From UBA3839 sp902776985 (lineage in GTDB: Bacteria > Bacteroidota > Bacteroidia > Bacteroidales > Bacteroidaceae), in assembly GCA_902776985.1 (NCBI GenBank), contig CACYSD010000021.1, positions 5,651 through 69,650 of the forward strand: 64,000 nt of DNA. The letters run 5' to 3'. Within the stretch, counting starts at the first letter, position 1, and every line of letters begins with the position of its first letter. This document shows, one piece after another, positions 50,343-58,849 of the stretch. The notes beneath the pieces are model-generated. The model was given only the letters and a program-made list of their open reading frames with translations, ran no database searches and was not told the DNA's origin. A program made the translations under genes and the position numbers.

Positions 50343-52930
50343 TGTTTATTTATAATGTGAACGTCGCGTTGAGGAAAAGGAATCTCAATATGGTTCTTGT
50401 TGAGCACATTATAGATTACCTCTCTTGACTTGGCAAGGAAGCCATTCTTTTGGTCAACCAGAACCCAGACAGCAACCAGCAAATCAACACTACTTTCTCC
50501 AAAACCGCCAAACACCACAGACACAGGCTGGTCAGGCTTAATCAGTTCCCTGCCGTCGGGCAAAGACGTACGAAGCTGCTCTATCTCCTTAGTGATGAGA
50601 CCACGAACCTGCTCTACATCAGTTCCATAGGCAACGCCTACAGGAATTTTCTGCAATTCATAACTATGGTTGCGGGTAAGATTCTTGAAATTCTTGGTAA
50701 AGAGAGTAGCATTGAGGAACGCCATCACGCTTCCGTCGAGAGTAACGATGGAAGTACTCTGATAAGCAATGCTCTCTACACGTCCCTGGATTCCGTCACA
50801 TTCGATGTAGTCGCCAACACGCAGGCGTCCTGTCATCAGCGAGATTCCATAGAAGAAATTCTCCAGAAGGTCTTTCATCGCGAAACCCATACCTGTAGCC
50901 AAACCCGCAGTAACGATGGATATTCCGCTCTTTGGAACTTGCAGCAGGGAGAGAGTGAAGAGGAAATATGCTCCCCAGACAATAATTGCTATGACGTTAC
51001 GGCTAAGCGTCTCGTTGAAGTTACGAGTATCTTTCTTCGCTTTCTTGTACCAATGCAGATAGTAAGAACGGATAGCATAGTTGAAGAAGCGGAAGAGGAA
51101 GAAGCATGCAACAGCCAGGCAGAGTTTGAAGAGAGAGAGCTGAATTACGTCGGGCACATCAAGGAAGTTGTAGAAGAATACATATTCCACAATGCTCGAC
51201 ATCTCAAACATATTAACTGCAAGATAGATACTCAAGAGGACAGACAGAACTCCCATGACCGGAATCAAAGTCTTCTCAATAAAGTCGAACAGCCATGTTG
51301 TGGTGAAGAACTCGCCACGCTTCATCAGTCTTACTATCGCAGCCTCGTTGTGTGCATCATCAGTAGATACCAGTTTCAGTTTACGGATAAGGATTCGCTC
51401 CTCATACATATTCAGCAAGTCGTAGCAGCATGTTATGGTCTGGATGAAAGCCAGCTGGAATGTCCACCATATCATGATTTGTACCGCAAGCATGGTGAAG
51501 CCGAGCCACGACATCACACATCCTACCACCATCGCCAGCAGAGAAATGGCAGAGTAGACATTGTCGCTCAGAGGCAGTTTGTCGCGATGCTTGCGCTGCG
51601 CTGAGAGTTGCCAGAAAACAAATATCAGGAGAAGTGGCGGGTAAATCAGATTTACCAGCACGTTAGGAATGAGCACAATGCGGAAGACTATCACAATGAA
51701 CGCCATCATGATGAACGGCATGTAGATAGAATAACCGCTCCTCAGCTGCTTGCCCTTAAGACGGATGATCAGCGACACGAGAATAGCCTCCATCAGCCAG
51801 GCAAGAGTAACCATGAGGTCGGCAGCCATGATGAAGAGGTTACGATACATAAACTGCTTGATGACCATAATCACCAGGGCAAACAAGGCTACACCCACAG
51901 CTATGGTGATGGCGCGACGCTTAAGTTTATACTCCCCTTCCGCCATTATATTATTTTTGAATTTCTCCTTCATGCGCTGTGCAAACTTAGGCACAAGACG
52001 CTTCATCAGCCACGGGAAGCCTCTCATCACCACATTACTCAGCAATGTAGCTATGATAATGTAGAACAGCATGAATATACTTACTCCAAGCACAATAGGT
52101 CCGCGCCATTCAGACGCAAAACCATCCCTACCCTCCAACGGCAGGTATTTGTCGGAGAAATCCCGCTGCGCCATCTGAAGGTACATAGGCAAATGGGCAA
52201 GTACCTGTATATAGTTCTCTCCACCATTCACGAATATGCTCTGACGCAGTCTCACATAACGGTCCTGGGCATAATTATTGAGTTTCTCCACCTGAGTCGC
52301 TACCTGGTCGTAGTACCTGCTGTCTTTGGTGATAGACACAATCAGTCGCTTGAGGTCGTTGCGCAAGGCTGTGGCAAAGAGGACGCATTTCTCCCTGTCT
52401 TCCAGTTCCTCTTCCGACAACTTATAAGGGTCTTCGTCAACAACCTCGACTTTGGCAATGGTTGAAGATATCAGAGAGTCTTGCAGTTCATTGAGTTCCT
52501 TAACCTCCTCATCCTTCACAATTGCAGGAGGCAAGGACTTAAGAGCCACGATAAGGCTGTCGTAGCGAGCCACTTCCAGTTCCAGCCTGTCCCTCATATC
52601 CTCGAAAGGCAGATAATGCTTGTGCAAGTCACGATAGAGGTTGGTAGCCTGCTGGCACGCATACGCCACATCAAACGTAAAGTCTGTACGCTGTGAATAG
52701 AGAATGAGCGAAATCTGCTCACTCTTCTTCATATACTCCACCAGTTGCAAGTGCTGTGTCTGGCTTCGTATTTCATAACGTTTAAGGAACGAACGTTGTT
52801 GTTTGAAATTTCGTTCCAGTTCAAGTCTCAGCACACCGAGCGTGTGCCCCAGATCGCGTTCTTTCAACACCGCATTCGATGGAATGCAGATGTACAGAAA
52901 CACTACAAATATAGTAAGAATTCGTTTCAT
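50339..52930 (-). CDS. Large MscS-family mechanosensitive channel
   Basis: An 863-residue protein. A signal peptide (ILTIFVVFLYICIPSNA) precedes a periplasmic helical domain of about 250 residues. Roughly ten transmembrane helices follow, and the MscS core is at the C-terminus. The pore helix is SIVTAGLATGMGFAMKDLLENFFYGISLMTG, then GDYIECDGIQGRVESIAYQSTSIVTLDGSVMAFLNATLF of the beta domain. The large size and periplasmic head resemble MscK/YbdG-type channels. It should open on hypo-osmotic shock to release solutes. It is preceded by an 11-nt gap from an unknown basic protein gene and overlaps the dehydrogenase gene. Confidence 0.9.
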   Translation of the reverse strand: MKRILTIFVVFLYICIPSNAVLKERDLGHTLGVLRLELERNFKQQRSFLKRYEIRSQTQHLQLVEYMKKSEQISLILYSQRTDFTFDVAYACQQATNLYRDLHKHYLPFEDMRDRLELEVARYDSLIVALKSLPPAIVKDEEVKELNELQDSLISSTIAKVEVVDEDPYKLSEEELEDREKCVLFATALRNDLKRLIVSITKDSRYYDQVATQVEKLNNYAQDRYVRLRQSIFVNGGENYIQVLAHLPMYLQMAQRDFSDKYLPLEGRDGFASEWRGPIVLGVSIFMLFYIIIATLLSNVVMRGFPWLMKRLVPKFAQRMKEKFKNNIMAEGEYKLKRRAITIAVGVALFALVIMVIKQFMYRNLFIMAADLMVTLAWLMEAILVSLIIRLKGKQLRSGYSIYMPFIMMAFIVIVFRIVLIPNVLVNLIYPPLLLIFVFWQLSAQRKHRDKLPLSDNVYSAISLLAMVVGCVMSWLGFTMLAVQIMIWWTFQLAFIQTITCCYDLLNMYEERILIRKLKLVSTDDAHNEAAIVRLMKRGEFFTTTWLFDFIEKTLIPVMGVLSVLLSIYLAVNMFEMSSIVEYVFFYNFLDVPDVIQLSLFKLCLAVACFFLFRFFNYAIRSYYLHWYKKAKKDTRNFNETLSRNVIAIIVWGAYFLFTLSLLQVPKSGISIVTAGLATGMGFAMKDLLENFFYGISLMTGRLRVGDYIECDGIQGRVESIAYQSTSIVTLDGSVMAFLNATLFTKNFKNLTRNHSYELQKIPVGVAYGTDVEQVRGLITKEIEQLRTSLPDGRELIKPDQPVSVVFGGFGESSVDLLVAVWVLVDQKNGFLAKSREVIYNVLNKNHIEIPFPQRDVHIINKQ

Positions 52931-52941
52931 ATCATTTTTAT

Positions 52942-53769
52942 TTAATCCACTTCAACTATTCGTTTCATCGCATCATAAATACGCTTGCCAAATGAGCGGA
53001 CTTTGGACTCTTCATTAAGTTCAGCTTCGAGCAGATCAGCATCTGTAACAATTTCCTGATTATCATCCGCTGAGTCAGGCTCATCTGTATTTTCATTTTC
53101 CTCATTCTGAGGCTCTTCCATATAGTTGTCTACAGTACGTTTCAAGCCATTTCCAACATCAATGAGAAGTCCCTTAAAGCCTTTGTTCTTACGAAATCTG
53201 CGGTAAGCATCACGTCTTGCCCTGAACCAATTGGCAATCCCGTGTACAAATGAAACCATAAGGTTGGCCAACCATTTCGCAGCAATGCATATTCCTTTCC
53301 ATGCTTTTTTGATGGTAGGACGAAGATGAATACAAGCTTCAATGGTCTTTCTAACCAGCCATACAAAACCAATATACAGATGAATAGCCGTCCACTTTAG
53401 CGCACGACCTGTTGCTTTTAAGGCAATAATACTCCAGACACCACACTTCTTGGCAGCCCTACGCAGTTTTAAGCGAATGATGCGGACTTTAGCCTGAGTA
53501 TCGTTGTCGTACCAGAAAGCCCTAAGTCTTACTATTCCCTCTTCCGTCTTGTCGATGATCCACAAGACAAACTTGCAGAACATCTTCAGCAGCCAACGCA
53601 GGAAAATCTTGAAATACTTCCACAGCCACTTGCCGAACTTGCCAAGCAGCACAAGCAGAAGTCTTGCTATCTCTGCCAACATCTGTCCGCCCGACCGATT
53701 GCCGTAGCCGTTGCTGTTATCGTCAGAGTTATTGGTATTATTGAAATTATTTTGAAATTCGTTGTCCAT
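52942..53769 (-). CDS. Unrecognised Trp/Lys-rich, probably membrane-associated protein
   Basis: A 275-residue protein with no family I recognise. An Asn/Gly-rich polar N-terminus (about 27 residues) precedes a strongly amphipathic, Trp/Phe/Lys-rich region (residues 30-75, for example KFGKWLWKYFKIFLRWLLKM). More aromatic/basic helices follow (WTAIHLYIGFVWLVRKTIEACIHLRP), and the last 60 residues are acidic (EEPQNEENENTDEPDSADD). There is no cleaved signal. It could lie along the inner face of the membrane. It is first gene of the operon with the MscS-family channel (11 nt downstream), which hints at a partner or assembly role. Confidence 0.65.
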   Translation of the reverse strand: MDNEFQNNFNNTNNSDDNSNGYGNRSGGQMLAEIARLLLVLLGKFGKWLWKYFKIFLRWLLKMFCKFVLWIIDKTEEGIVRLRAFWYDNDTQAKVRIIRLKLRRAAKKCGVWSIIALKATGRALKWTAIHLYIGFVWLVRKTIEACIHLRPTIKKAWKGICIAAKWLANLMVSFVHGIANWFRARRDAYRRFRKNKGFKGLLIDVGNGLKRTVDNYMEEPQNEENENTDEPDSADDNQEIVTDADLLEAELNEESKVRSFGKRIYDAMKRIVEVD

Positions 53770-53798
53770 TTTAATCCTATAAGATTACGAGGTTGATG

Positions 53799-53831
53799 CA
53801 AATATACAAACAATTTATCGTTATACTCAAT
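53799..53831 (-). promoter_or_regulatory. Possible promoter of the MscS operon
   Basis: On the minus strand, ATTG (53831-53828, three of four), a 21-nt spacer, then TATATTTG (53806-53799). The leader would be about 25 nt. Confidence 0.45.
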
Positions 53832-53964
53832 AAATTCACCCTACATTTTATTTTTTTTATACTAAAAAAACGCAAGATGCCACTTTCCACAACATTTTTT
53901 ATCCTTTTTCAATGCAAAATAATGCATTAAAACACTATTTTCATATAAAATCTTTTGGAAAACA

Positions 53965-53994
53965 TTTGTATATTATTAAATAATGTTAACTTTG
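53965..53994 (+). promoter_or_regulatory. Promoter of the secreted-protein cluster at 54-57.7 kb
   Basis: TTTG (53965-53968), an 18-nt spacer, then TAACTTTG (53987-53994). The spacing is one base short of the usual 19-21. The predicted leader is about 60 nt. Confidence 0.55.
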
Positions 53995-54061
53995 CAACCA
54001 TAACAACGACAAATCATAAACAATTAGCACATTCACTAAAAACACTAAATTTTTCTTCAAC

Positions 54062-54580
54062 ATGAAAAAGCTATTTATTATTCTGCTTGTGCTCTTGACA
54101 TCAGGCACAACTTTTGCGCAGAAAGAAAATGCGCTTGTAGGAGTATGGCAACAAATCGTAGGTGGTCAGGCTAACACTCTGACAATCGGCCCTCAGGGAA
54201 AGGTATTCATGCCGGACGGTCGTGTGTTCGGATTCTTCCTCAACCCTTGTCAGATTGACCAATACGAGAATTTCAATTTCACTCCTTGGATGTTTGCCAA
54301 CTACGAAGTGACTTCTGACAGCACATACACTGAGAAGGTATTTCTGCATAACGACACAGGATTTGAGACAACCATAAATTTCAATTACAGATTTATCAAC
54401 AGCCGTACATTGATTGCTATCTTTGACCATGTTTATCCAGACGGCAAGACACAAACCATTGTAGACTTATGGATAAAGGCAGTTTACGATCCTGAAGAAC
54501 TTAAGGCTATTCTCAAAAGAGTATCCGACAATTGGGACGGATATATTAAAGCTGCAAAGGAAGCATACGGAAGAGAATAG
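54062..54580 (+). CDS. Small secreted protein, DUF4488-like
   Basis: A 172-residue protein with a signal peptide ending in TTFAQ. The mature part starts ENALVGVWQQIVGG, followed by beta strands, a hydrophobic NYEVTSDSTYTEKVFLHN strand, and a helical C-terminus (LKAILKRVSDNWDGYIKAAKEAYG). The GxW opening and lipocalin-like strand order recall DUF4488 proteins and the longer protein at 31906-32721, but the family call is from memory. Next to it on the same strand are a barrel protein (47 nt away), an S41 protease lipoprotein and another lipoprotein. Confidence 0.55.
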   Translation: MKKLFIILLVLLTSGTTFAQKENALVGVWQQIVGGQANTLTIGPQGKVFMPDGRVFGFFLNPCQIDQYENFNFTPWMFANYEVTSDSTYTEKVFLHNDTGFETTINFNYRFINSRTLIAIFDHVYPDGKTQTIVDLWIKAVYDPEELKAILKRVSDNWDGYIKAAKEAYGRE

Positions 54581-54627
54581 ACTGTCCTATTTAGAAACAC
54601 AAATACAAAAACATTATTTAGAAGCAA

Positions 54628-55284
54628 ATGAAGAAATTTTTAATGGTCGCAGCAATGTTGACCACGATTGTTGCTCATGCCCAATGGAGAGTAGGAGTAA
54701 CAGGAGGTACGGACTATAACGTATTCTCCATGGACAGACAATATCAGACAGACTTTAGAACTGACGGACGTTGGGGTATCACCATGGGGGTAACCAGTCA
54801 ATATGATTTCAACAGTTGGTTCGGAGTACGCGCCGATTTGAACTGGAGTCAGAAAAACCACAGGGACTACAAAGATCTTACCAAAGACATTGCCTACAAG
54901 TATCGCAACGACTACATGCAGCTTCCCGTTATGGCGTCGTTCAGCTTTGGAAGTGACAACTTACGTGGTTTCTGCAACCTCGGTGTGTATGGCGCCTATT
55001 GGCTCAACAGCCACGTTTCAGGCTGCGAATATAACTATATCAACTACGTAACAGAAACATTCTCCGAGAATGTAGACTTTAACTCCAACCGTGACCAGCG
55101 TTGGGATTGCGGTTTCATTGGAGGCATTGGCCTGGAATATCGCTTCGCACCCCATTGGGCAGCTCAAGCTGAAGCACGCTACTATTACAGCACAACCAGC
55201 ACCACCAAGCAATACATGAGAGTGAAGGACTACCGATACAACAACACTACATCTTTACAGATTGGAGTGTTTTACCTTTTTTAA
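54628..55284 (+). CDS. Outer-membrane beta-barrel (porin/PorT-like) protein
   Basis: A 218-residue protein with a signal peptide ending in AHAQ. The strands are those of a small 8-10-stranded barrel: WRVGVTGGTDYNVF, RWGITMGVTSQYDFNSWFGVRADLNWSQK, MQLPVMASFSFG, CGFIGGIGLEYRFA, WAAQAEARYYYS and a terminal SLQIGVFYLF ending in Phe. Similar proteins are called porin family or PorT. It sits 15 nt before the S41 protease gene, so the two are likely co-transcribed. Confidence 0.82.
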   Translation: MKKFLMVAAMLTTIVAHAQWRVGVTGGTDYNVFSMDRQYQTDFRTDGRWGITMGVTSQYDFNSWFGVRADLNWSQKNHRDYKDLTKDIAYKYRNDYMQLPVMASFSFGSDNLRGFCNLGVYGAYWLNSHVSGCEYNYINYVTETFSENVDFNSNRDQRWDCGFIGGIGLEYRFAPHWAAQAEARYYYSTTSTTKQYMRVKDYRYNNTTSLQIGVFYLF

Positions 55285-55299
55285 TCAACATAGACAGTT

Positions 55300-56874
55300 A
55301 TGAGACATTATACAACTACCATAATTGGTGCAATTCTTCTGATAATGACATTCAGCAGTTGTCGTGAGGACAGTGATATTCTGGAAAACTATGGATACGA
55401 CGACGAATTAGCGTGGGCTGCTGCCGACACTTCATTCGCTGCCAAATTCAAGATTATATGGAAAGGATTAAACCAGAACTATGCTATTTGGGACTATGAA
55501 GCTGAACATGGTGTAGACTGGGATGCAGTTTACGACGAGTACTATCCCCAGTTTGAAGCTCTCGACAAGCGTGGAAAAGACGAAACTGTTACAGATGCAG
55601 AACTATTGGATCTCTTAAAAAAAGTGCTTGACCCGCTTCACGACGGCCATTTCAGTTTGGGTATGGTAAACCACAAAACAGGCAACACTCTCAGAATCGT
55701 TCCAAGTGCGGACAGGAATAGTGGTCGCGATGACTACAATTACACCTATACATTTGCACCTCGTTTTGATTACTATGTCAATAACAATGAGGTGGAAACC
55801 GATGCAGATGGGAATCCTATTGTTATGGAATTCTCTACTGAACCGGATGAAATTATTGTAAAGTTCGTCACGACTCCTGGCCTTGGCTTCCAATGGATGA
55901 TTAGCCGAGTTAATGAGTTGAGGGCTATGCCTTCACGTACAGAAATGCAAGAATTCGAGTTAACCAATCTGTTGAAACTTAATAACGCAATGGCTAGTGC
56001 TGGCCAGAATTTTTATGATGTAAATTTCTATAATTCACTTCAGGCGCAGTATAGTTTTCTTAATATTCCTGGTTTCGACAGTATCGACCCCATATTCTCA
56101 AGCAAGGGCATAAATATTAAATATGCACTATTGAAAGGCAATATTGCATATTTTCGGGTTAATAATTTCCGCTTGCAACCATATTTGAGCGAAACAGAAT
56201 TCAACAAAACATTCGGTAAGTGTGATGCTCAAACTCAAAGTATGGCCAAGCAGATAAAGAATATATGGCAGAATTGGTTTGATACAATTCAGGCTCTCCA
56301 TAAGAATGGCAACCTTGGAGGCGTTATCATTGACGTTCGCAGCAATGGAGGTGGAAATATTGACGATTACCCATACTGCTTAGGAGCCTTGTTACCAGAG
56401 GGTGGCATCCAGATCGGCTATTTGCGTTATAAACATGGCACTGGGCGCTTTGATTACTCTATGCTTACACCAGACATTGCAAAAACCATGAGCGACCCCC
56501 ACGAAATCATCACCGAACCAATTGTCGTCCTTACAAACTGCCGTACAATCAGCATGGCAGAGATGACAACAATGGGTGCAAAGATAATATCTAACGGCAC
56601 TGTTATTGGCACGCGTACATGGGGAGCAAGATGTCCTATTGCACCTAACAGTACATACTCTCAAAGATACGTTTGTAGTATCGGTGAAAATGGTATAACT
56701 CCCGTATTCGCAACTATACCAGCGGCTGCAACCATAACAAACGAAAAGAAGTTTGTTGAAGGTGTTGGCATCGCTCCTGACATTGAGGTGGCTTTTGACA
56801 ATAATCTTTTTAATACCACAGGTCAGGACACCCAATTTGACCGTGCTCTGAAATTCATCCGCACAGGGGAATAA
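55300..56874 (+). CDS. S41 family serine peptidase lipoprotein (C-terminal processing protease-like)
   Basis: A 524-residue lipoprotein with lipobox TFSSC (Cys21). An N-terminal helical region (TSFAAKFKIIWKGLNQNYAIWDYE) is typical of Bacteroidetes S41 proteins. The peptidase core has GNLGGVIIDVRSNGGGN, then VLTNCRTISMAEMTT, with the nucleophile Ser near residue 419 and conserved Glu three residues later. GTVIGTRTWG and GVGIAPDIEV follow. No obvious intact PDZ domain is visible between them. It should cleave or trim envelope proteins in the periplasm or at the surface. The codons are noticeably more AT-rich around 55850-56300 than in neighbours. Confidence 0.88.
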   Translation: MRHYTTTIIGAILLIMTFSSCREDSDILENYGYDDELAWAAADTSFAAKFKIIWKGLNQNYAIWDYEAEHGVDWDAVYDEYYPQFEALDKRGKDETVTDAELLDLLKKVLDPLHDGHFSLGMVNHKTGNTLRIVPSADRNSGRDDYNYTYTFAPRFDYYVNNNEVETDADGNPIVMEFSTEPDEIIVKFVTTPGLGFQWMISRVNELRAMPSRTEMQEFELTNLLKLNNAMASAGQNFYDVNFYNSLQAQYSFLNIPGFDSIDPIFSSKGINIKYALLKGNIAYFRVNNFRLQPYLSETEFNKTFGKCDAQTQSMAKQIKNIWQNWFDTIQALHKNGNLGGVIIDVRSNGGGNIDDYPYCLGALLPEGGIQIGYLRYKHGTGRFDYSMLTPDIAKTMSDPHEIITEPIVVLTNCRTISMAEMTTMGAKIISNGTVIGTRTWGARCPIAPNSTYSQRYVCSIGENGITPVFATIPAAATITNEKKFVEGVGIAPDIEVAFDNNLFNTTGQDTQFDRALKFIRTGE

Positions 56875-56946
56875 GCCTGCTAATTGAACTCGATAATCAT
56901 TCATAATTTTAACAAATAGACTTTTAACAATCATTAAACAAAAACA

Positions 56947-57723
56947 ATGAAAACCAAGAAATTAATTATTGCAACACTCACGCTGGTGTGCAGCATTGCT
57001 GCTACTACGTTGTTCACAGCTTGTGGGGATGACGACGAGAAAGGTGGTGTTTCAGCCGGTTATTCTTATTTTGTAGAATTCAACATCTTCAGTTCTATAC
57101 AATACGATCAGACAGAGGTCTATCAGGTACAGACAGCTTTTGACAGAGCTGTTGGCTACGACGGCACAATGTACAAAGCCTACCAGAGCAGACAGGATGC
57201 CAGAATCAAAGCTTCCTGTGAGGCTGTAACAAAACGCTACACCAACCTCTCAAGTCTCTATCTCAATTATTCTCTCTATTGCAAGAACTTCGACAACGGC
57301 ACCACAGAAGAAATAGCTACATACGAATTAGGCCGATGCACCGTTACTCCATACGCCAAATTATCTCTCAAGTATGAATATGACACCCATCGACTCAGAG
57401 AGATCAGAGACTCTCTCCTAAGCCTGCAGACCCATGACGACAGCGTAAAATGGGATAATCTCTTAGATGAGTCTAACTCTTCTGCACATTCTATCATCCT
57501 GGATTACAAGAATAGTTTCACTGGCGTTCTTGATGTTTACAAGAGTGAGGCAGAACTTGAGACATACAACGAGGACTTCTGTGAGTCCATCGCTGCCAAG
57601 CATGCCGAAGATCCGCTGCTCATGGACTTGTATATCGGTATAGAAAAGAGAATCATTCCTGGTACAACTACAGAAAAATTCTGGACAAAGGTTTTCAAGG
57701 CTAATATGCAGACAAACAATTAA
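56947..57723 (+). CDS. Hypothetical lipoprotein
   Basis: A 258-residue lipoprotein with lipobox LFTAC (Cys26) followed by an acidic GDDDEKGG stretch, typical of Bacteroidetes surface lipoproteins. The mature region is mostly helical with short strands, and I recognise no domain. It follows the S41 protease gene by 72 nt and ends at a strong terminator, so it probably closes the transcript begun at 53965. An accessory of the protease or barrel is possible but not shown. Confidence 0.7.
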   Translation: MKTKKLIIATLTLVCSIAATTLFTACGDDDEKGGVSAGYSYFVEFNIFSSIQYDQTEVYQVQTAFDRAVGYDGTMYKAYQSRQDARIKASCEAVTKRYTNLSSLYLNYSLYCKNFDNGTTEEIATYELGRCTVTPYAKLSLKYEYDTHRLREIRDSLLSLQTHDDSVKWDNLLDESNSSAHSIILDYKNSFTGVLDVYKSEAELETYNEDFCESIAAKHAEDPLLMDLYIGIEKRIIPGTTTEKFWTKVFKANMQTNN

Positions 57724-57744
57724 GGTTAATCCACAAATCATAGT

Positions 57745-57776
57745 ACTCGGAGCAGCAATGCCCCGAGTTTTTTTTA
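57745..57776 (+). terminator. Terminator of the 54-57.7 kb cluster
   Basis: ACTCGG (57745-57750) pairs with CCGAGT (57763-57768), extended by two more pairs after one mismatch, loop AGCAAT. It is followed by nine or more T residues. It lies 21 nt after the lipoprotein gene. Confidence 0.8.
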
Positions 57777-57853
57777 TTCTTAAAGCTAATAATTCCGAGA
57801 CATTGATTATACATTTTTTTCAGGAAAAAGGAGTGAGATAAATACAAATATAG

Positions 57854-57861
57854 TAAATTTG
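57854..57861 (+). promoter_or_regulatory. -7 element (TAAATTTG) ahead of the amidase gene
   Basis: A match to TAnnTTTG 24 nt before the ATG. No TTTG is found at the usual distance, so the promoter is uncertain. Confidence 0.35.
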
Positions 57862-57884
57862 CAGTCATAAATTCAAGAAAAGAG

Positions 57885-58760
57885 ATGAGAATTGGTATCG
57901 TTCAACAGACATGCAGCGATAATCTTGCTGCAAATATCGACAAATTAGTATGCAACATCCGTAAGGCTGCTGCCGATGGTGCAGAGCTTGTGGTGCTGCA
58001 GGAACTACACAACAGCCTGTACTTTTGCCAGGTAGAGTCAACCGTCAATTTCGACCTCGCTGAGACCATTCCTGGGAAGTCCACAGAGGTGTTCGGCAGC
58101 TTAGCCAAGGAACTGCAGATAGTGATTGTTCTCTCTCTCTTCGAACGCAGGGCTGCAGGATTGTACCACAACACGGCTGTGGTACTGGAAAAGGACGGCA
58201 GCATTGCTGGAACATACAGAAAGATGCATATTCCCGACGACCCTGCATACTACGAGAAATTCTACTTCACTCCTGGCGACCTCGGATTCCATCCCATCCA
58301 GACCTCTTTGGGTAAGTTAGGAGTACAGGTATGCTGGGACCAGTGGTATCCTGAAGGAGCACGTCTGATGGCGCTTCAGGGAGCCGACCTTCTCATCTAC
58401 CCTACCGCCATAGGTTATGAATCAAGCGACACCAATGAGGAGCAGCAGCGTCAGCGCGAGGCATGGATGACTGTTCAGCGTGGGCATGCTGTAGCCAACG
58501 GCATCCCGGTTATAACAGTTAACCGTACCGGTCACGAACCCGACCCTTCGGGCATGACCAACGGCATTGACTTCTGGGGAAGCAGTTTTGTGGCAGGACC
58601 GCAAGGCGAGATTCTCTATTGTGCTCCAGTCAATGATGAAGCAGTAACTGTGGTGGATGTGGATATGCATCGCAGCGAACAAGTCCGCCGCTGGTGGCCA
58701 TTCCTCCGTGACCGTAGAATAGAATGTTTCGGAGGTCTTCAAAAACGCTTTCTTGACTAA
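57885..58760 (+). CDS. aguB: N-carbamoylputrescine amidase (nitrilase superfamily)
   Basis: A 291-residue cytosolic amidase that converts N-carbamoylputrescine to putrescine, CO2 and ammonia in the agmatine route. The Glu-Lys-Cys triad is visible: VVLQELHNS (Glu40), TYRKMHIPDD (Lys113) and VQVCWDQWYPE (Cys150). KMHIPDDPAYYEKFYFTPGD and the C-terminal RRWWPFLRDRRIECF match AguB/plant CPA enzymes. In many Bacteroidetes the agmatine deiminase gene (aguA) is next to it; here a 14-bp repeat array and the DEAD helicase gene follow instead. Confidence 0.9.
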   Translation: MRIGIVQQTCSDNLAANIDKLVCNIRKAAADGAELVVLQELHNSLYFCQVESTVNFDLAETIPGKSTEVFGSLAKELQIVIVLSLFERRAAGLYHNTAVVLEKDGSIAGTYRKMHIPDDPAYYEKFYFTPGDLGFHPIQTSLGKLGVQVCWDQWYPEGARLMALQGADLLIYPTAIGYESSDTNEEQQRQREAWMTVQRGHAVANGIPVITVNRTGHEPDPSGMTNGIDFWGSSFVAGPQGEILYCAPVNDEAVTVVDVDMHRSEQVRRWWPFLRDRRIECFGGLQKRFLD

Positions 58761-58774
58761 TAATCCGGTACTAT

Positions 58775-58844
58775 CTCTTCACACTTCACTCTTCACACTT
58801 CACTCTTCACACTTCACTCTTCACACTTCACTCTTCACACTTCA
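58775..58844. repeat. Five perfect 14-bp tandem repeats (CTCTTCACACTTCA)
   Basis: Five identical copies fill 70 bp between the aguB stop and the convergent helicase stop. The same CTTCACTCTTCAC words occur singly at 19986, 37378, 42015 and 42912 in either orientation, so this is a local expansion of a common intergenic motif. Confidence 0.9.
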
Positions 58845-58849
58845 CGTTA

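Noticed and set aside
50450..51604. Plus-strand frame of 384 codons opposite the MscS-type gene
   Set aside because: Shadow of the real channel gene; low hydrophobic order and no family features.
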